This document shows, piece by piece, positions 17,130 to 26,186 of a stretch of 64,000 bases of DNA. Source of the DNA: an uncultured Oscillospiraceae bacterium. GTDB taxonomy: Bacteria; Bacillota; Clostridia; Oscillospirales; Oscillospiraceae. The notes beneath the pieces were generated by a model, which worked only from the letters and a program-made list of their open reading frames with translations, did not search any database and was not told the origin of the DNA. The stretch's first letter is position 1. Every line of letters begins with the position of its first letter. The stretch spans positions 11,916-75,915 of the forward strand of contig CAKTNN010000006.1 in assembly GCA_934589065.1 (NCBI GenBank), written 5' to 3'. The translations under genes and the position numbers were made by a program.

Positions 17130-19028
17130 TTATTCCAGTTCAAATGCACCGGTGTAGAGCTGATAGTAGGTTCCCTTCTGGGCAATCAGATCATCGTGGG
17201 TGCCCCGCTCGATGATCCGTCCGTGATCCAGCACCATGATGCAGTCGGAATTGCGGACGGTGGACAGGCGGTGGGCGATGACGAATACCGTCCGGCCCTT
17301 CATCAGAGCGTCCATACCCGCCTGAACCAGGGATTCCGTGTGGGTATCGATGGAGGAGGTTGCCTCGTCCAGAATCATTACCGGGGGATCGGCGACTGCC
17401 GCCCGGGCAATGGCAATCAGCTGCCGCTGGCCCTGGGAAAGGCTTGCACCGTTGGCGGTGAGCATGGTGTTGTAGCCGTCCGGCAGACGGGTGATGAAAT
17501 CGTCGGCGTTCGCCAGCTTGGCGGCGTGGATGCAATCTTCATCGGTGGCATCCAGCTTGCCGTAACGGATGTTGTCCATAACGGTTCCCGTAAACAGGTT
17601 GGTCTCCTGGAGCACCACGCCCAGGGAGCGGCGCAGATCGGGCTTGCAGATCTTGTTCACATTGATGCCGTCGTAGCGAATTTTGCCATCGGCGATGTCA
17701 TAGAACCGGTTAATGAGGTTTGTAATGGTGGTCTTGCCTGCGCCGGTAGCGCCAACAAAGGCAATTTTCTGACCGGGATGGGCATATAGCGTCACATCGT
17801 GGAGCACGGTCTTCTCCGGAACATAGCCAAAGTCTACGTGTTCCATGGTGATGTCGCCCTTGAGCTCGGTGTAGCTCACCGTTCCGTCAGCCTGATGGGG
17901 ATGCCGCCAGGCCCAGTGACCGGTGTGCTCCGGGCACTCATGGACGGTGCCGTCTGCATCGATTTTGGCATTGACCAGGGTCACATAACCCTCGTCCTCC
18001 TCGGGCTCCTCGTCCATCAGGTCGAAGATGCGCTCTGCGCCTGCCAGAGCCATCACAATGGCGTTGATCTGGCTGGAAATCTGAGAGATGGGCATATTGA
18101 AGCTGCGGGAGAGCACCATAAAGGCCATCAGGCTGCCCAGGGTCAGAAGCCGACCGTCGGACTTGATGCACAGCAGGCCGCCGAAGATTGCCAGTATGGC
18201 ATACTGCACATAGCCCAGATTGTTGTTGATGGGGCCCAGCATATTGGAGAATTTACCGGCGTTAAAGGCGTTGGCCCGGAGCTCTTCGTTCAGCTTATCG
18301 AAGTCCTCCTTGCAGACCTCCTCGTGATTGAAGATTTTTACCACCTTCTGACCGGAGATCATCTCTTCAATATAGCCGTTTACGGCGCCCAGGGATTTCT
18401 GCTGACCGATGAAGTAACCGGCGGATTTTCCAGCCAGCACCTTGGTCACATAAATCACCGCGCCAACGGTAAAGACCATAACAATGGTCAGAATCCAGGA
18501 GGTATCGATCAGGTTCCACAGCACCACAATCAGGGTCATGATGGAAGAGACGCACTGGGGCAGGCTCTGGGAAATCACCTGACGCAGGGTATCGATATCA
18601 CTGGTGTAGCGGGACATAATGTCACCGGCGGCGTGGCTGTCGAAATACCGCAGGGGCAAGCGCTGCATATTGGAAAACAGGTTATCCCGGATGGCTTTCT
18701 GAACGCCCTGGGTGACACCCACCATCAGGTAGTTATAGAGGAATGCGGCAACTGCACCCACAGCAAAGATGCAGGCCATTTTCATCAGGTAGCTGAGCAG
18801 GGGGCTAAAATCGGTGGAGCCGCTCTCCACCATGGGCAGAATATAGTCATCTACCAGAGGGCCCAGGGCCCGGCTGCCCTGGGCCTGGGCAATGGAGGCA
18901 AGAAGAATGCACACCAGAACAAAAATCAGGGTGGGTGCATAAGGCTTCAGGTAGCTCATGAGCCGCAGCAGGGTCTGCTTGGGATTTTTGGCTTTGCGGC
19001 CGTCGCCGCGCATTCTGACAGGAGGCAT
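17130..19028 (-). CDS. ABC exporter half-transporter, subunit with canonical ATPase site
   Basis: The 632-residue product has six membrane segments (about residues 30-330) then an ATPase domain with Walker A GATGAGKTT, signature SLSQGQRQ, Walker B VMILDEATSS with the catalytic Glu, and switch His in IAHRLST. A 40-residue insertion precedes the Walker A strand. With the upstream 581-residue protein it forms a heterodimeric exporter. The start overlaps the partner's stop by one base (TAATG). The substrate (drug, peptide or lipid) is not evident; the linked MarR suggests a toxic compound. Confidence 0.9.
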   Translation of the reverse strand: MPPVRMRGDGRKAKNPKQTLLRLMSYLKPYAPTLIFVLVCILLASIAQAQGSRALGPLVDDYILPMVESGSTDFSPLLSYLMKMACIFAVGAVAAFLYNYLMVGVTQGVQKAIRDNLFSNMQRLPLRYFDSHAAGDIMSRYTSDIDTLRQVISQSLPQCVSSIMTLIVVLWNLIDTSWILTIVMVFTVGAVIYVTKVLAGKSAGYFIGQQKSLGAVNGYIEEMISGQKVVKIFNHEEVCKEDFDKLNEELRANAFNAGKFSNMLGPINNNLGYVQYAILAIFGGLLCIKSDGRLLTLGSLMAFMVLSRSFNMPISQISSQINAIVMALAGAERIFDLMDEEPEEDEGYVTLVNAKIDADGTVHECPEHTGHWAWRHPHQADGTVSYTELKGDITMEHVDFGYVPEKTVLHDVTLYAHPGQKIAFVGATGAGKTTITNLINRFYDIADGKIRYDGINVNKICKPDLRRSLGVVLQETNLFTGTVMDNIRYGKLDATDEDCIHAAKLANADDFITRLPDGYNTMLTANGASLSQGQRQLIAIARAAVADPPVMILDEATSSIDTHTESLVQAGMDALMKGRTVFVIAHRLSTVRNSDCIMVLDHGRIIERGTHDDLIAQKGTYYQLYTGAFELE

Positions 19029-20773
19029 TATTCCGCACTTCCTTTCTGCTGAGATTCATAGATGCCCCGATAGAAATCGGATTCCTTCATCAGGGTTTCG
19101 TGGTCGCCAACGCAGGCAACCTTGCCGTTTTCCATAACCAGGATGATGTCTGCATCCTGGATGGAGGAGATACGCTGGGCAATGATCAGCTTGGTGGTTC
19201 CGGGGATCTCTTCCCGGAAGGCCTTGCGAATCATGGCGTCGGTATGGGTGTCCACTGCGGAGGTGGAGTCATCCAAAATAAGGATTTTGGGCTTTTTCAG
19301 CAGGGCCCGGGCAATGCACAGACGCTGCTTCTGTCCGCCGGATACGTTGGAGCCGCCCTGCTCGATGTGGGTATTGTACCCATCGGGGAAGGAACGGATA
19401 AATTCATCGGCGCAGGCAAGGGTACAGGCGTGAACCATTTCTTCGTCGGTGGCCTGGGCGTTGCCCCAGCGGAGGTTATCCTTGATGGAGCCGGAGAACA
19501 GGGTGTTCTTTTGCAGCACCATGGCAACATTGTCCCGGAGGACTTCCAGGCCGTAGTCCTTAACATCTACGCCGCCGACCTTTACGGTGCCCTCGGTGGC
19601 GTCATACAGCCGGGGAATCAGCTGCACCAGGGTGGTCTTGGAGGAGCCGGTGCTGCCCAGGATGCCGACGGTTGCGCCGGAGGGGATGTGCAGGTTTACT
19701 TCCTTCAGCGCCCGGTGCTTGGCCTTGGCGGAGTAGCGGAAGGAGACGTTCTCAAAGTCGATGGAGCCGTCCTTTACGTCCGTTACAGGATCCTGGGGGG
19801 AAACCAGGCTGGGCTCCTCTTCCAGAATCTCGTAGCACCGGCGCATGGGAGCCCGGGCCATAATGGACATGACAAACACGGCGGAGAGCATCATCAGGCT
19901 GGTGAGAATCTGGGTGGTGTAGGTAAACATGGAGCTCAGCTCGCCGGTGGTCAGGCCCATGGCGGCATTGTTGCCGGAGGCAACCACCAGGTGCGCGCCC
20001 ACCCAGGAGATAGTGAGGATGCACACGTATACGCAAATCTGCATTGCCGGGGCATTGACGGCAAGGATGTGCTCAGCCTTGCTGAAATCTCTGTAGATGG
20101 CCTGGGAAATGGCGGTGAACTTATCCACTTCCTTGTCCTCCCGGACAAAGCTCTTAACCACCCGGATACCGTGGACATTTTCCTGAACCACGTTGTTGAG
20201 CTTATCGTAGGTCTGGAAGACCCGGTCGAAGATTTTGAAGACCATGGGCACAATACCAAGAAGCACCAGGGCCAGAATGGGAATGGCAACAAAGTAAACG
20301 GTGCTCAGCTTGGGGCTGATCCGCAGGGAAGAGGCCATGGCAAGAATCAGCATAATGGGGCAGCGCACCGCCATACGAATGCTCATCTGGAATGCCATCT
20401 GCAAATTGGCAACATCGGAGGTCAGCCGGGTGACGATGGAAGCTGAGGAGAATTTGTCGATGTTGGCAAAGCTGTACTCCTGCACCCGGTAATACATATC
20501 GTGGCGCAGATTCTTGGCAAAGCCCGTGGCGGCCTTAGAGGCATAAGTGGCGGACAGAACGCCAAAGAACAGGGAAACCACGGCGCACAGCATCAGCAGC
20601 AGGGCCTTTTCCACCACGACGTTCATGTTTTTGGCGGCGATGCCGTAGTCGTACAGGTCTGCCATCACCAGGGGGATGGAAACCTCCATGGCAACCTCAC
20701 CGATCATCGCCAGGGGACTGACCAGGGCCGTCCACTTGTACTCCCGGAGACACCGGGCAAGTCGTTTGATCAT
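19028..20773 (-). CDS. ABC exporter half-transporter, subunit with degenerate catalytic residues
   Basis: The 581-residue product has six membrane segments and an ATPase domain with Walker A GSTGSSKTT and signature NVSGGQKQR. The catalytic Glu after Walker B is Asp (ILILDDSTSAVD) and the switch His is Gln (IIAQRISS). This is the pattern of the degenerate half in heterodimeric ABC exporters, in which only one ATP site hydrolyses efficiently. It overlaps marR by four bases and precedes the partner gene. Confidence 0.9.
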   Translation of the reverse strand: MIKRLARCLREYKWTALVSPLAMIGEVAMEVSIPLVMADLYDYGIAAKNMNVVVEKALLLMLCAVVSLFFGVLSATYASKAATGFAKNLRHDMYYRVQEYSFANIDKFSSASIVTRLTSDVANLQMAFQMSIRMAVRCPIMLILAMASSLRISPKLSTVYFVAIPILALVLLGIVPMVFKIFDRVFQTYDKLNNVVQENVHGIRVVKSFVREDKEVDKFTAISQAIYRDFSKAEHILAVNAPAMQICVYVCILTISWVGAHLVVASGNNAAMGLTTGELSSMFTYTTQILTSLMMLSAVFVMSIMARAPMRRCYEILEEEPSLVSPQDPVTDVKDGSIDFENVSFRYSAKAKHRALKEVNLHIPSGATVGILGSTGSSKTTLVQLIPRLYDATEGTVKVGGVDVKDYGLEVLRDNVAMVLQKNTLFSGSIKDNLRWGNAQATDEEMVHACTLACADEFIRSFPDGYNTHIEQGGSNVSGGQKQRLCIARALLKKPKILILDDSTSAVDTHTDAMIRKAFREEIPGTTKLIIAQRISSIQDADIILVMENGKVACVGDHETLMKESDFYRGIYESQQKGSAE

Positions 20774-21219
20774 TTGGTTAATTCCTCCTTTGGAATGGTA
20801 AAATCCGGGGATACATTGTGCATGGCCCGGAGAAGATAGCTGCGGAACTGGGCGCTTTCCTCTGGGGTAAAGCCCTGCAAAAGTGTGGCATCACTCTGAC
20901 GGATAACCTCCAGCATGGTTTCCGTGCATTGCTTCCCCTTGGGAAGAAGATAAACAAGCTTTCTGCGCCGATCCGCAGGATCAGAATCCAGCCGGACAAA
21001 GCCCTTCTTTTCCATCCGGGCCAAAAGCCCCGATATGGTAGGGTGGGTCAGCTGGAAAACCTCCTCCATGTCTTTTACACAGGGAATCTGGGAGCAGTGG
21101 GCCAGGTAGCCCAGTATATGCCCCTGAGAGAAGGTCAGCTCCATGCCGGACAGGGCCTGGTTCATGCTCTGACCCAGGGCACAGCTGATCGTCCGGAATA
21201 TGCGACCATAGCCGATCAA
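20770..21219 (-). CDS. MarR-family transcriptional regulator
   Basis: The 149-residue product has a winged helix-turn-helix (about residues 45-110: HPTISGLLARMEKKGFVRL, then the RRRKLVYLLPKG wing). It is first in an operon with the two ABC exporter genes and overlaps the first by four bases, so it is most likely their regulator and its own. A palindromic candidate operator lies just upstream. Confidence 0.92.
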   Translation of the reverse strand: MIGYGRIFRTISCALGQSMNQALSGMELTFSQGHILGYLAHCSQIPCVKDMEEVFQLTHPTISGLLARMEKKGFVRLDSDPADRRRKLVYLLPKGKQCTETMLEVIRQSDATLLQGFTPEESAQFRSYLLRAMHNVSPDFTIPKEELTK

Positions 21220-21241
21220 GAAATCCCTCCTTACAAATTAA

Positions 21242-21286
21242 GTAGCAAGCTACGCAATATTCTACCACGATTTTCTGAAATTGCAA
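21242..21286 (-). promoter_or_regulatory. Promoter and candidate MarR operator
   Basis: On the minus strand TTGCAA (21281-21286) and TAGAAT (21259-21264) have 16-base spacing. GTAGC and GCTAC (21242-21253) form a palindrome directly after the -10 box, the position expected for a repressor site. Confidence 0.65.
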
Positions 21287-21373
21287 GGGGTTTTGGATAT
21301 TTAACAAATCATTCAAAATTTGCGGGCAACACCGGACAATTGCAAAAAATTGCTGCGTATTTTGCACAAAAAA

Positions 21374-21403
21374 TCCTCCTTCTGATGAAAATCGGAAGGA
21401 GGA
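21374..21403 (-). terminator. Terminator after the GtrA-like gene
   Basis: TCCTCCTTC and GAAGGAGGA pair; on the minus strand the stem is followed by a T-rich run. Confidence 0.75.
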
Positions 21404-21445
21404 CAGTATAATCACCTTGTTATGGAATACGCCGGAACAATAGGC

Positions 21446-21853
21446 TTATGCCTTTTCCTTTCCGGCGGTATCGATGGAGGCACCGAAGACAAAGAAGCGC
21501 TGATACAGAAATTCCGTGGTGAAATTCAGCAGCATATTGATCACCGTCACCAGGTATTCATTCCACAGCAGCCTGGAGGCCAGGAAATTACCCAGCAGGG
21601 TGGACAAGGGGGTGAATACGGCGTAGTATGCAGCCACCTTTGCCATAGCCACCGGCACATTGGCGGCGGACTGGAAGGTGAACTTCCGGTTCAGGGTGAA
21701 GTTCCACAGCACGCTCAGGCACAGGGCAATCAGGTAGCAGGGCCAGTAGGGCAGGCCGGTAAACTCGTTGAGCAGGGCGAAAGCGCCCATTTCAATGAGT
21801 CCGGCACTGATGGAGAAAAACGTGAATTTGAGAACACGCAGAAATTCTTTCAT
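21446..21853 (-). CDS. GtrA-family small membrane protein
   Basis: The 135-residue product has four membrane segments and the GtrA signature pattern (LKFTFFSISAG, then LNEFTGLPYWPCYLIAL and LNRKFTFQ). GtrA-like proteins are thought to flip or help transfer lipid-linked sugars for cell-surface polysaccharides. A good AGGAGGT site lies 9 bases from the ATG. No glycosyltransferase is adjacent. Confidence 0.88.
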   Translation of the reverse strand: MKEFLRVLKFTFFSISAGLIEMGAFALLNEFTGLPYWPCYLIALCLSVLWNFTLNRKFTFQSAANVPVAMAKVAAYYAVFTPLSTLLGNFLASRLLWNEYLVTVINMLLNFTTEFLYQRFFVFGASIDTAGKEKA

Positions 21854-21878
21854 GGATCATACCTCCTAAAACGTAAAT

Positions 21879-21913
21879 CCCCCGGCCCGCAAATCGCTTT
21901 GAGGAACCGGGGG
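21879..21913 (-). terminator. Terminator-like hairpin after the lipoprotein gene
   Basis: CCCCCGG and CCGGGGG pair around a 21-base loop between the lipoprotein and gtrA-like genes. The T-run after it is short, so it may only reduce read-through. Confidence 0.5.
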
Positions 21914-21926
21914 AAAGAAAATTTGC

Positions 21927-22715
21927 TTACTTTACGGTGACGGAGGTCACATGGGGCTGCAGGCCATTGTACCAGTACAGGAAGCCCTCTACATCGATCT
22001 TGTCGCCAACTTTCAGGCCGGCTACGGTCTGATATACGTCGGTCTCTTCGCCGCACAGGTAGCTCTCTACGGTGAAGGTGTAGGTTGCGGAGCCGTCGGA
22101 AACGTTGAAGTAAAGGTCGCAATTGTCGCCGGCCTTGCCGGAGCCATCATAGTTATACAGGAAGGCGGAGCCCTTGTCATCGGCGGCAACAACTTCCAGA
22201 TCCTTGATCTGAACCTTCTGGTTCTGGGAATCAATCAGGTTGGTGGCAGCCAGAGTGCCGGTGATGTCGGTGGCGGGAGCAATATAGGAGCCGTCCAGAA
22301 TTTCAAAGGTGGCGTCTACAATCTCCACTTCGCCGGACCACTCGGACTTAAAGCCGTTGACCCGGATATGGGTGCCTTCCACCAGCTTGGCGGCATCCTC
22401 TTCGGAGCACTCCATGTTGTACAGGAAGTAAGCGCCGTCCTGGCTCTGGGCGTAAACGGTGATCTTGTTGTCCCACCAGGACTGATGGGCCTGCACGTAG
22501 GTTTCGACGCACACGGGGGTATCTACCGGTGCGGCGGCATACTCTTCGTAGGTCATGCTATCTGCTTCGGGAGCCTCGGTAGCGGCCTCAGTTGCTTCGG
22601 TAGTGGGGGCCTCGGTAGTGGCCTCAGTGGTAGCGGGGGCCTCGGCTTTGTTGCCGCAGCCGGCAAAGGCAGCCAGCATAGAAAGTGCCAGCAGCAGGGC
22701 GATGAACTTTTTCAT
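21927..22715 (-). CDS. Putative lipoprotein with threonine-rich linker
   Basis: The 262-residue product begins with a lipoprotein signal peptide (lipobox AFAGC, residues 16-20). A low-complexity Thr/Glu/Ala linker with repeated TTEA-type units (about 27-52) spaces the domain from the membrane. Two similar beta-rich, OB-like halves follow (about 75-150 and 155-262), with VEGTHIRVNGF and LKVGDKIDVEGF as corresponding segments; this duplication suggests nucleic-acid- or ligand-binding OB folds. I do not know a function. The ATG at 22715 follows AAGGAGA; a longer frame to 22775 adds nothing recognisable. Confidence 0.75.
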   Translation of the reverse strand: MKKFIALLLALSMLAAFAGCGNKAEAPATTEATTEAPTTEATEAATEAPEADSMTYEEYAAAPVDTPVCVETYVQAHQSWWDNKITVYAQSQDGAYFLYNMECSEEDAAKLVEGTHIRVNGFKSEWSGEVEIVDATFEILDGSYIAPATDITGTLAATNLIDSQNQKVQIKDLEVVAADDKGSAFLYNYDGSGKAGDNCDLYFNVSDGSATYTFTVESYLCGEETDVYQTVAGLKVGDKIDVEGFLYWYNGLQPHVTSVTVK

Positions 22716-22736
22716 TTTCAATCTCCTTAAAAATTG

Positions 22737-22754
22737 GGAAGCGGAATTGCTTCC
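22737..22754. terminator. Weak terminator between the importer operon and the lipoprotein gene
   Basis: GGAAGC and GCTTCC pair around a 6-base loop, with T-rich sequence following on both strands. The stem is short. Confidence 0.4.
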
Positions 22755-22806
22755 TTTTGATTTGCGCTTCTGCACCGCTTCATTATACCGGGTTCGTCCG
22801 GAAAAA

Positions 22807-24408
22807 TCAATGACTTCCTTTGCTTTTTGCCCTGCTTTTCCGCTTTTCCCCCAAAAAGGCCAGAAGAATGCCTACCCAGGCAACGAGAAGCCCCGCCAGA
22901 AGGGCCTTGGATGCGCCCGGCAGAGGGCCAAGACTGGCCTGCCCCGGAGTGATGGCAATGCTGTCCAGCCGGTACAGGGCGCTGACGTTGGCATAGATGG
23001 CCTCCAGCCCCTCCGGGGAGGTATCCTGCTTCCGGCGGACGGCCTTGGCGGTGTCCTCAATCAGCTGTCCCGCCGCCAGACGCACCGAGGCAGAGCCGTT
23101 GAACACGGGGGTGACAAAGGTGTTTTCCAGATTGTCCAGCAGCAGCCGGGAGGCGTCAATCTTTATGGAGTAGTGGGTATCCTCATCCTCTCCGCTGCGG
23201 GAAAGATAGTCTATGTATTCGGGGCTCTGCTGGGCATCCAGGGTCACGGGGACATAGCCCTCCGTTTCCGCGTAGCCAATCTGCGCAGAGTTTGTCAGCA
23301 GGTACTGGGCAAAAAGCCAGGATGCCAGTACCTCCTGGCTGTCCGCCTTTTGGAACAGGCATACGGAAGGGCCCTGGGAGATCATTTTGGGATTTTCGGG
23401 ATCATACTGGGGGATGGGCATTACCACCGTTTCAAACTCCACCAGGGCATCCTCACTGATGTCCAGCAGCGGGGCATGGGAGCCCACCCAGGTTGCACCG
23501 GCGGTGGAATCGATGGCAAAAATGCACTGCCCTGCATTGAAGAAGTTGGCAGGGTAGCTGGAAATCTTAAAGGTGGAGAAAGCCCCGCTCTTTACATGGC
23601 CTGCAATTTCACTGAGGATTTCTTTGGTGGTATCGTTCCACAGTTCCACCGTGCCGTCTGACCGGGAGTAGGGGGCGTCCAGCTGGGCAAGGCTTTGAAT
23701 CATCATGTTGTCCGTGGACTTGTAGATGAAGGGAATCAGCACCTTTTGCCCGTTTACTTTGTAAGTTCCGTCCGGATTCTGCTCCATGGCCTTTTCGCTC
23801 ACCTGCCAGATAAAGTCCCAGGTAAGGGTATCCGGCAGGGTAAAGCCCAGCTTTTCCACATAGTCCTTGTTGACGTAGCAGGCTTCCGTAGAGCGCATAT
23901 AGGGCAGCGCCACCAGATTGGAACCAATGACGCACTCGGAAAGAAACTGGGGGACGATTTCCGTGGGCCCTTGGTAGCGCAGCTCTGTGCCGGAAAGACC
24001 GAATCGGGAATCCGTCAGGAAACTGTCCAGGGGAACCACCGTGTTTTCACCCGTCAGGTAGGTGGCAATGTGGTCGGGATAGGTGATGCACACATTGGGG
24101 GTGGTATCCGTTGCGATGTTGGTAATGACATCGTTGTAGATCCGGGTATAGTCGGTATACAGCCGCATATTTACGGTGATGTTGGGGTACAGCTTTTCAA
24201 AATCCCGGATGGCCTGCTCATAAACGGCGGTCTGCCGCTTGTTGGTATCGTTCTTGGCCCAAAAGGTGACGGTGTAGTTTTTGGTGGTATCAAAGCTTTC
24301 CGGCACGGGGTAGCTGTCTGGGCCGGAGGCAGTTTCCTCTGCCAGATGCCCATGGCAGCCGGTAAGCAGCAGCAGGGCGCAAAGGAGCAGCGCAAAGCAT
24401 TTTTTCAT
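22807..24408 (-). CDS. Carbohydrate ABC transporter substrate-binding protein with C-terminal membrane segment
   Basis: The 533-residue family 1 binding protein has a lipobox (LLTGC, about residues 14-18) and the usual two-lobed fold (FWAKNDTNKRQTAVYEQAIRDF, then YPDHIATYL). It captures a sugar or related solute for the two permeases encoded just upstream. Unusually, about 90 residues follow the binding-protein core and end in a hydrophobic helix (about 502-522) and a basic tail (GEKRKSRAKSKG), so the protein may be tethered at both ends. The start overlaps the permease stop by four bases. The exact substrate is unknown. Confidence 0.85.
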   Translation of the reverse strand: MKKCFALLLCALLLLTGCHGHLAEETASGPDSYPVPESFDTTKNYTVTFWAKNDTNKRQTAVYEQAIRDFEKLYPNITVNMRLYTDYTRIYNDVITNIATDTTPNVCITYPDHIATYLTGENTVVPLDSFLTDSRFGLSGTELRYQGPTEIVPQFLSECVIGSNLVALPYMRSTEACYVNKDYVEKLGFTLPDTLTWDFIWQVSEKAMEQNPDGTYKVNGQKVLIPFIYKSTDNMMIQSLAQLDAPYSRSDGTVELWNDTTKEILSEIAGHVKSGAFSTFKISSYPANFFNAGQCIFAIDSTAGATWVGSHAPLLDISEDALVEFETVVMPIPQYDPENPKMISQGPSVCLFQKADSQEVLASWLFAQYLLTNSAQIGYAETEGYVPVTLDAQQSPEYIDYLSRSGEDEDTHYSIKIDASRLLLDNLENTFVTPVFNGSASVRLAAGQLIEDTAKAVRRKQDTSPEGLEAIYANVSALYRLDSIAITPGQASLGPLPGASKALLAGLLVAWVGILLAFLGEKRKSRAKSKGSH

Positions 24409-25268
24409 CCCTTGGTACCTCCTCTGGCAACCCCTGCCATGATCTTCTTTCGGAAAATCAGGAACAGGATGATCAGCGGCAGGCTGATCATCACCACGGT
24501 AGCCATCATGGCGGGGATATTTTCCCGACCAAAGCCGTTTTCCCGGATTTCCTGGATGCCTACGGATACCAGAAAATAGTTCTGGTCATCGGTGATGAGC
24601 CTGGGCCACACAAAGCTGTTCCAGCACTCAATCACCTTTAAAATGGTGATGGTCACAATGGTGGGCTGGCATATTGGAATCATAACCTTCCACAGGTACT
24701 TAAAGTCGGAGGTGCCGTCTACCTTGGCAGCGTAGTACAGCTCGTCCGGAACCTGGGAGAAGTTTTCCTTTAACAGATAGATGTAGAATACCGAGGTCAC
24801 CGAGGGGAGAATCAGTCCCAAAAAGGTATTGCGCAGGTTGAGATCCGTTACGGTGACAAAATTGGTAATCACCACCAGCTCGGTGGGGATCATCATCAGG
24901 GAGAGAAATGCGGTGAAAATCAGGTTTTTCCCCCGGAATTGCAGCCGGGAAAAGGCAAAGGCCGCCAGTACCGTCACAAAAAGCATCAGAGTGGTGGTGA
25001 TGACGGTAAAGACAAAGGTATTCAGAAAATATCTGCCCAGGGGAACCTGGGAAAAGGCGCTGCCATAGTTTTCCAGGGTGGGGTGCAGGGTAAAAAGCTT
25101 GGGGATATACTCGCTATTGTAGCTGCCGTAGCTTTTTACGGAGGTCAGGAGCATCCAGTAGAAGGGAAAAAGCACGATAAGCGCCCAAAGGGTGAGAATG
25201 AGGCCTACGCCTGCTTTGCGCAAGACTCTCCGGCGCCTGGCCTCGGTTTCGATTTTTTCGTAATCCAT
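24405..25268 (-). CDS. Carbohydrate ABC transporter permease, MalG type
   Basis: The 287-residue product has six membrane segments and the EAA-type loop DELYYAAKVDGTSDFKYLWKV that contacts the ATPase. It pairs with the MalF-type permease encoded upstream. Stop overlaps the binding-protein start. Confidence 0.92.
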   Translation of the reverse strand: MDYEKIETEARRRRVLRKAGVGLILTLWALIVLFPFYWMLLTSVKSYGSYNSEYIPKLFTLHPTLENYGSAFSQVPLGRYFLNTFVFTVITTTLMLFVTVLAAFAFSRLQFRGKNLIFTAFLSLMMIPTELVVITNFVTVTDLNLRNTFLGLILPSVTSVFYIYLLKENFSQVPDELYYAAKVDGTSDFKYLWKVMIPICQPTIVTITILKVIECWNSFVWPRLITDDQNYFLVSVGIQEIRENGFGRENIPAMMATVVMISLPLIILFLIFRKKIMAGVARGGTKG

Positions 25269-25292
25269 TGGGAAGTACCTCTTTAAAAAGTC

Positions 25293-26186
25293 TTACACAT
25301 AGTGGACGTGCTTTTTGCTCACCAAAAGATTGATGCAGGTGATGGTCAGCACAATGGCAAACAGCACGATGGCGGCGGCAGAGGCGTAGGAAGGGTATCC
25401 GCCGGATCGCCCATAGAGCATATCGTATACATAGCCCACAATGGTGTTCATTCCTGCGGCGTTGAGATCAATGCCGAAAAGGGCCACCGCATCAGAGTAG
25501 GCCTTAAACGCGCCAATAAAGCCGGTAATTACCAGGTAAAACAGGCTGGGGGAGATCATGGGCAGGGTAATGCGCCAGAAAATCCGGCTCCGGGAGGTGC
25601 CGTCTATCCGGGCGGCGTTCCGATACTGCTCGTTGACCGATGCCAGAGCGCTGGTGAGAATCAGAATCTTAAAGGGCATGACAATCCAGATGGTGTACAG
25701 GCACAGCACCAGCATCTTGGCCCAGTAGGGCCCGGAGAGAAAATCCACACTGGCAAAGCCCAGGGCATTCAGAAGCAGATTCATAAAGCCGTCGGAATAG
25801 GGCGTCTTTTTGAAGAGAATCATAAAAACCAGACCCACTGCCAGGGTGTTTGTCACGTAGGGCAGGAAGAAAACGGTCTGGAAAAAGTCCCGCAGCTTCT
25901 TTATGGAGCTCAGGCAAAGGGAAATCACCAGAGAAAGACCTGTGGAAAGGGGCACGGTGATGATTACCAGCAGGAAGGTATTCTTGAGGGCCTGGAGAAA
26001 GAAGGGATCTCGCAGGACATACCGGTAGTTGTAGATACCAAGACCGGTGTAGGTCTGGGAGGCAAAATTGTAGTTTTCCTGAAAGGAGTACGCAAATACA
26101 TCGATCAGGGGATACACAAGAAAAATGCCCAGAAACAGAAAGGCCGGCAGCAAATAAAGGTAGCCTTTGGGATTATGCTTTTCCAT
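25293..26186 (-). CDS. Carbohydrate ABC transporter permease, MalF type
   Basis: The 297-residue product has six membrane segments and the EAA loop NEQYRNAARIDGTSRSRIFW. Its start overlaps the end of the ATPase gene by 14 bases, so the two are probably translated together. A 24-base gap separates it from the second permease. Confidence 0.92.
   Translation of the reverse strand: MEKHNPKGYLYLLPAFLFLGIFLVYPLIDVFAYSFQENYNFASQTYTGLGIYNYRYVLRDPFFLQALKNTFLLVIITVPLSTGLSLVISLCLSSIKKLRDFFQTVFFLPYVTNTLAVGLVFMILFKKTPYSDGFMNLLLNALGFASVDFLSGPYWAKMLVLCLYTIWIVMPFKILILTSALASVNEQYRNAARIDGTSRSRIFWRITLPMISPSLFYLVITGFIGAFKAYSDAVALFGIDLNAAGMNTIVGYVYDMLYGRSGGYPSYASAAAIVLFAIVLTITCINLLVSKKHVHYV

Noticed and set aside
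17799..19052. Long plus-strand open frame (417 codons) opposite the ABC exporter gene
   Set aside because: It mirrors a well-defined ABC transporter gene and has no start signals.
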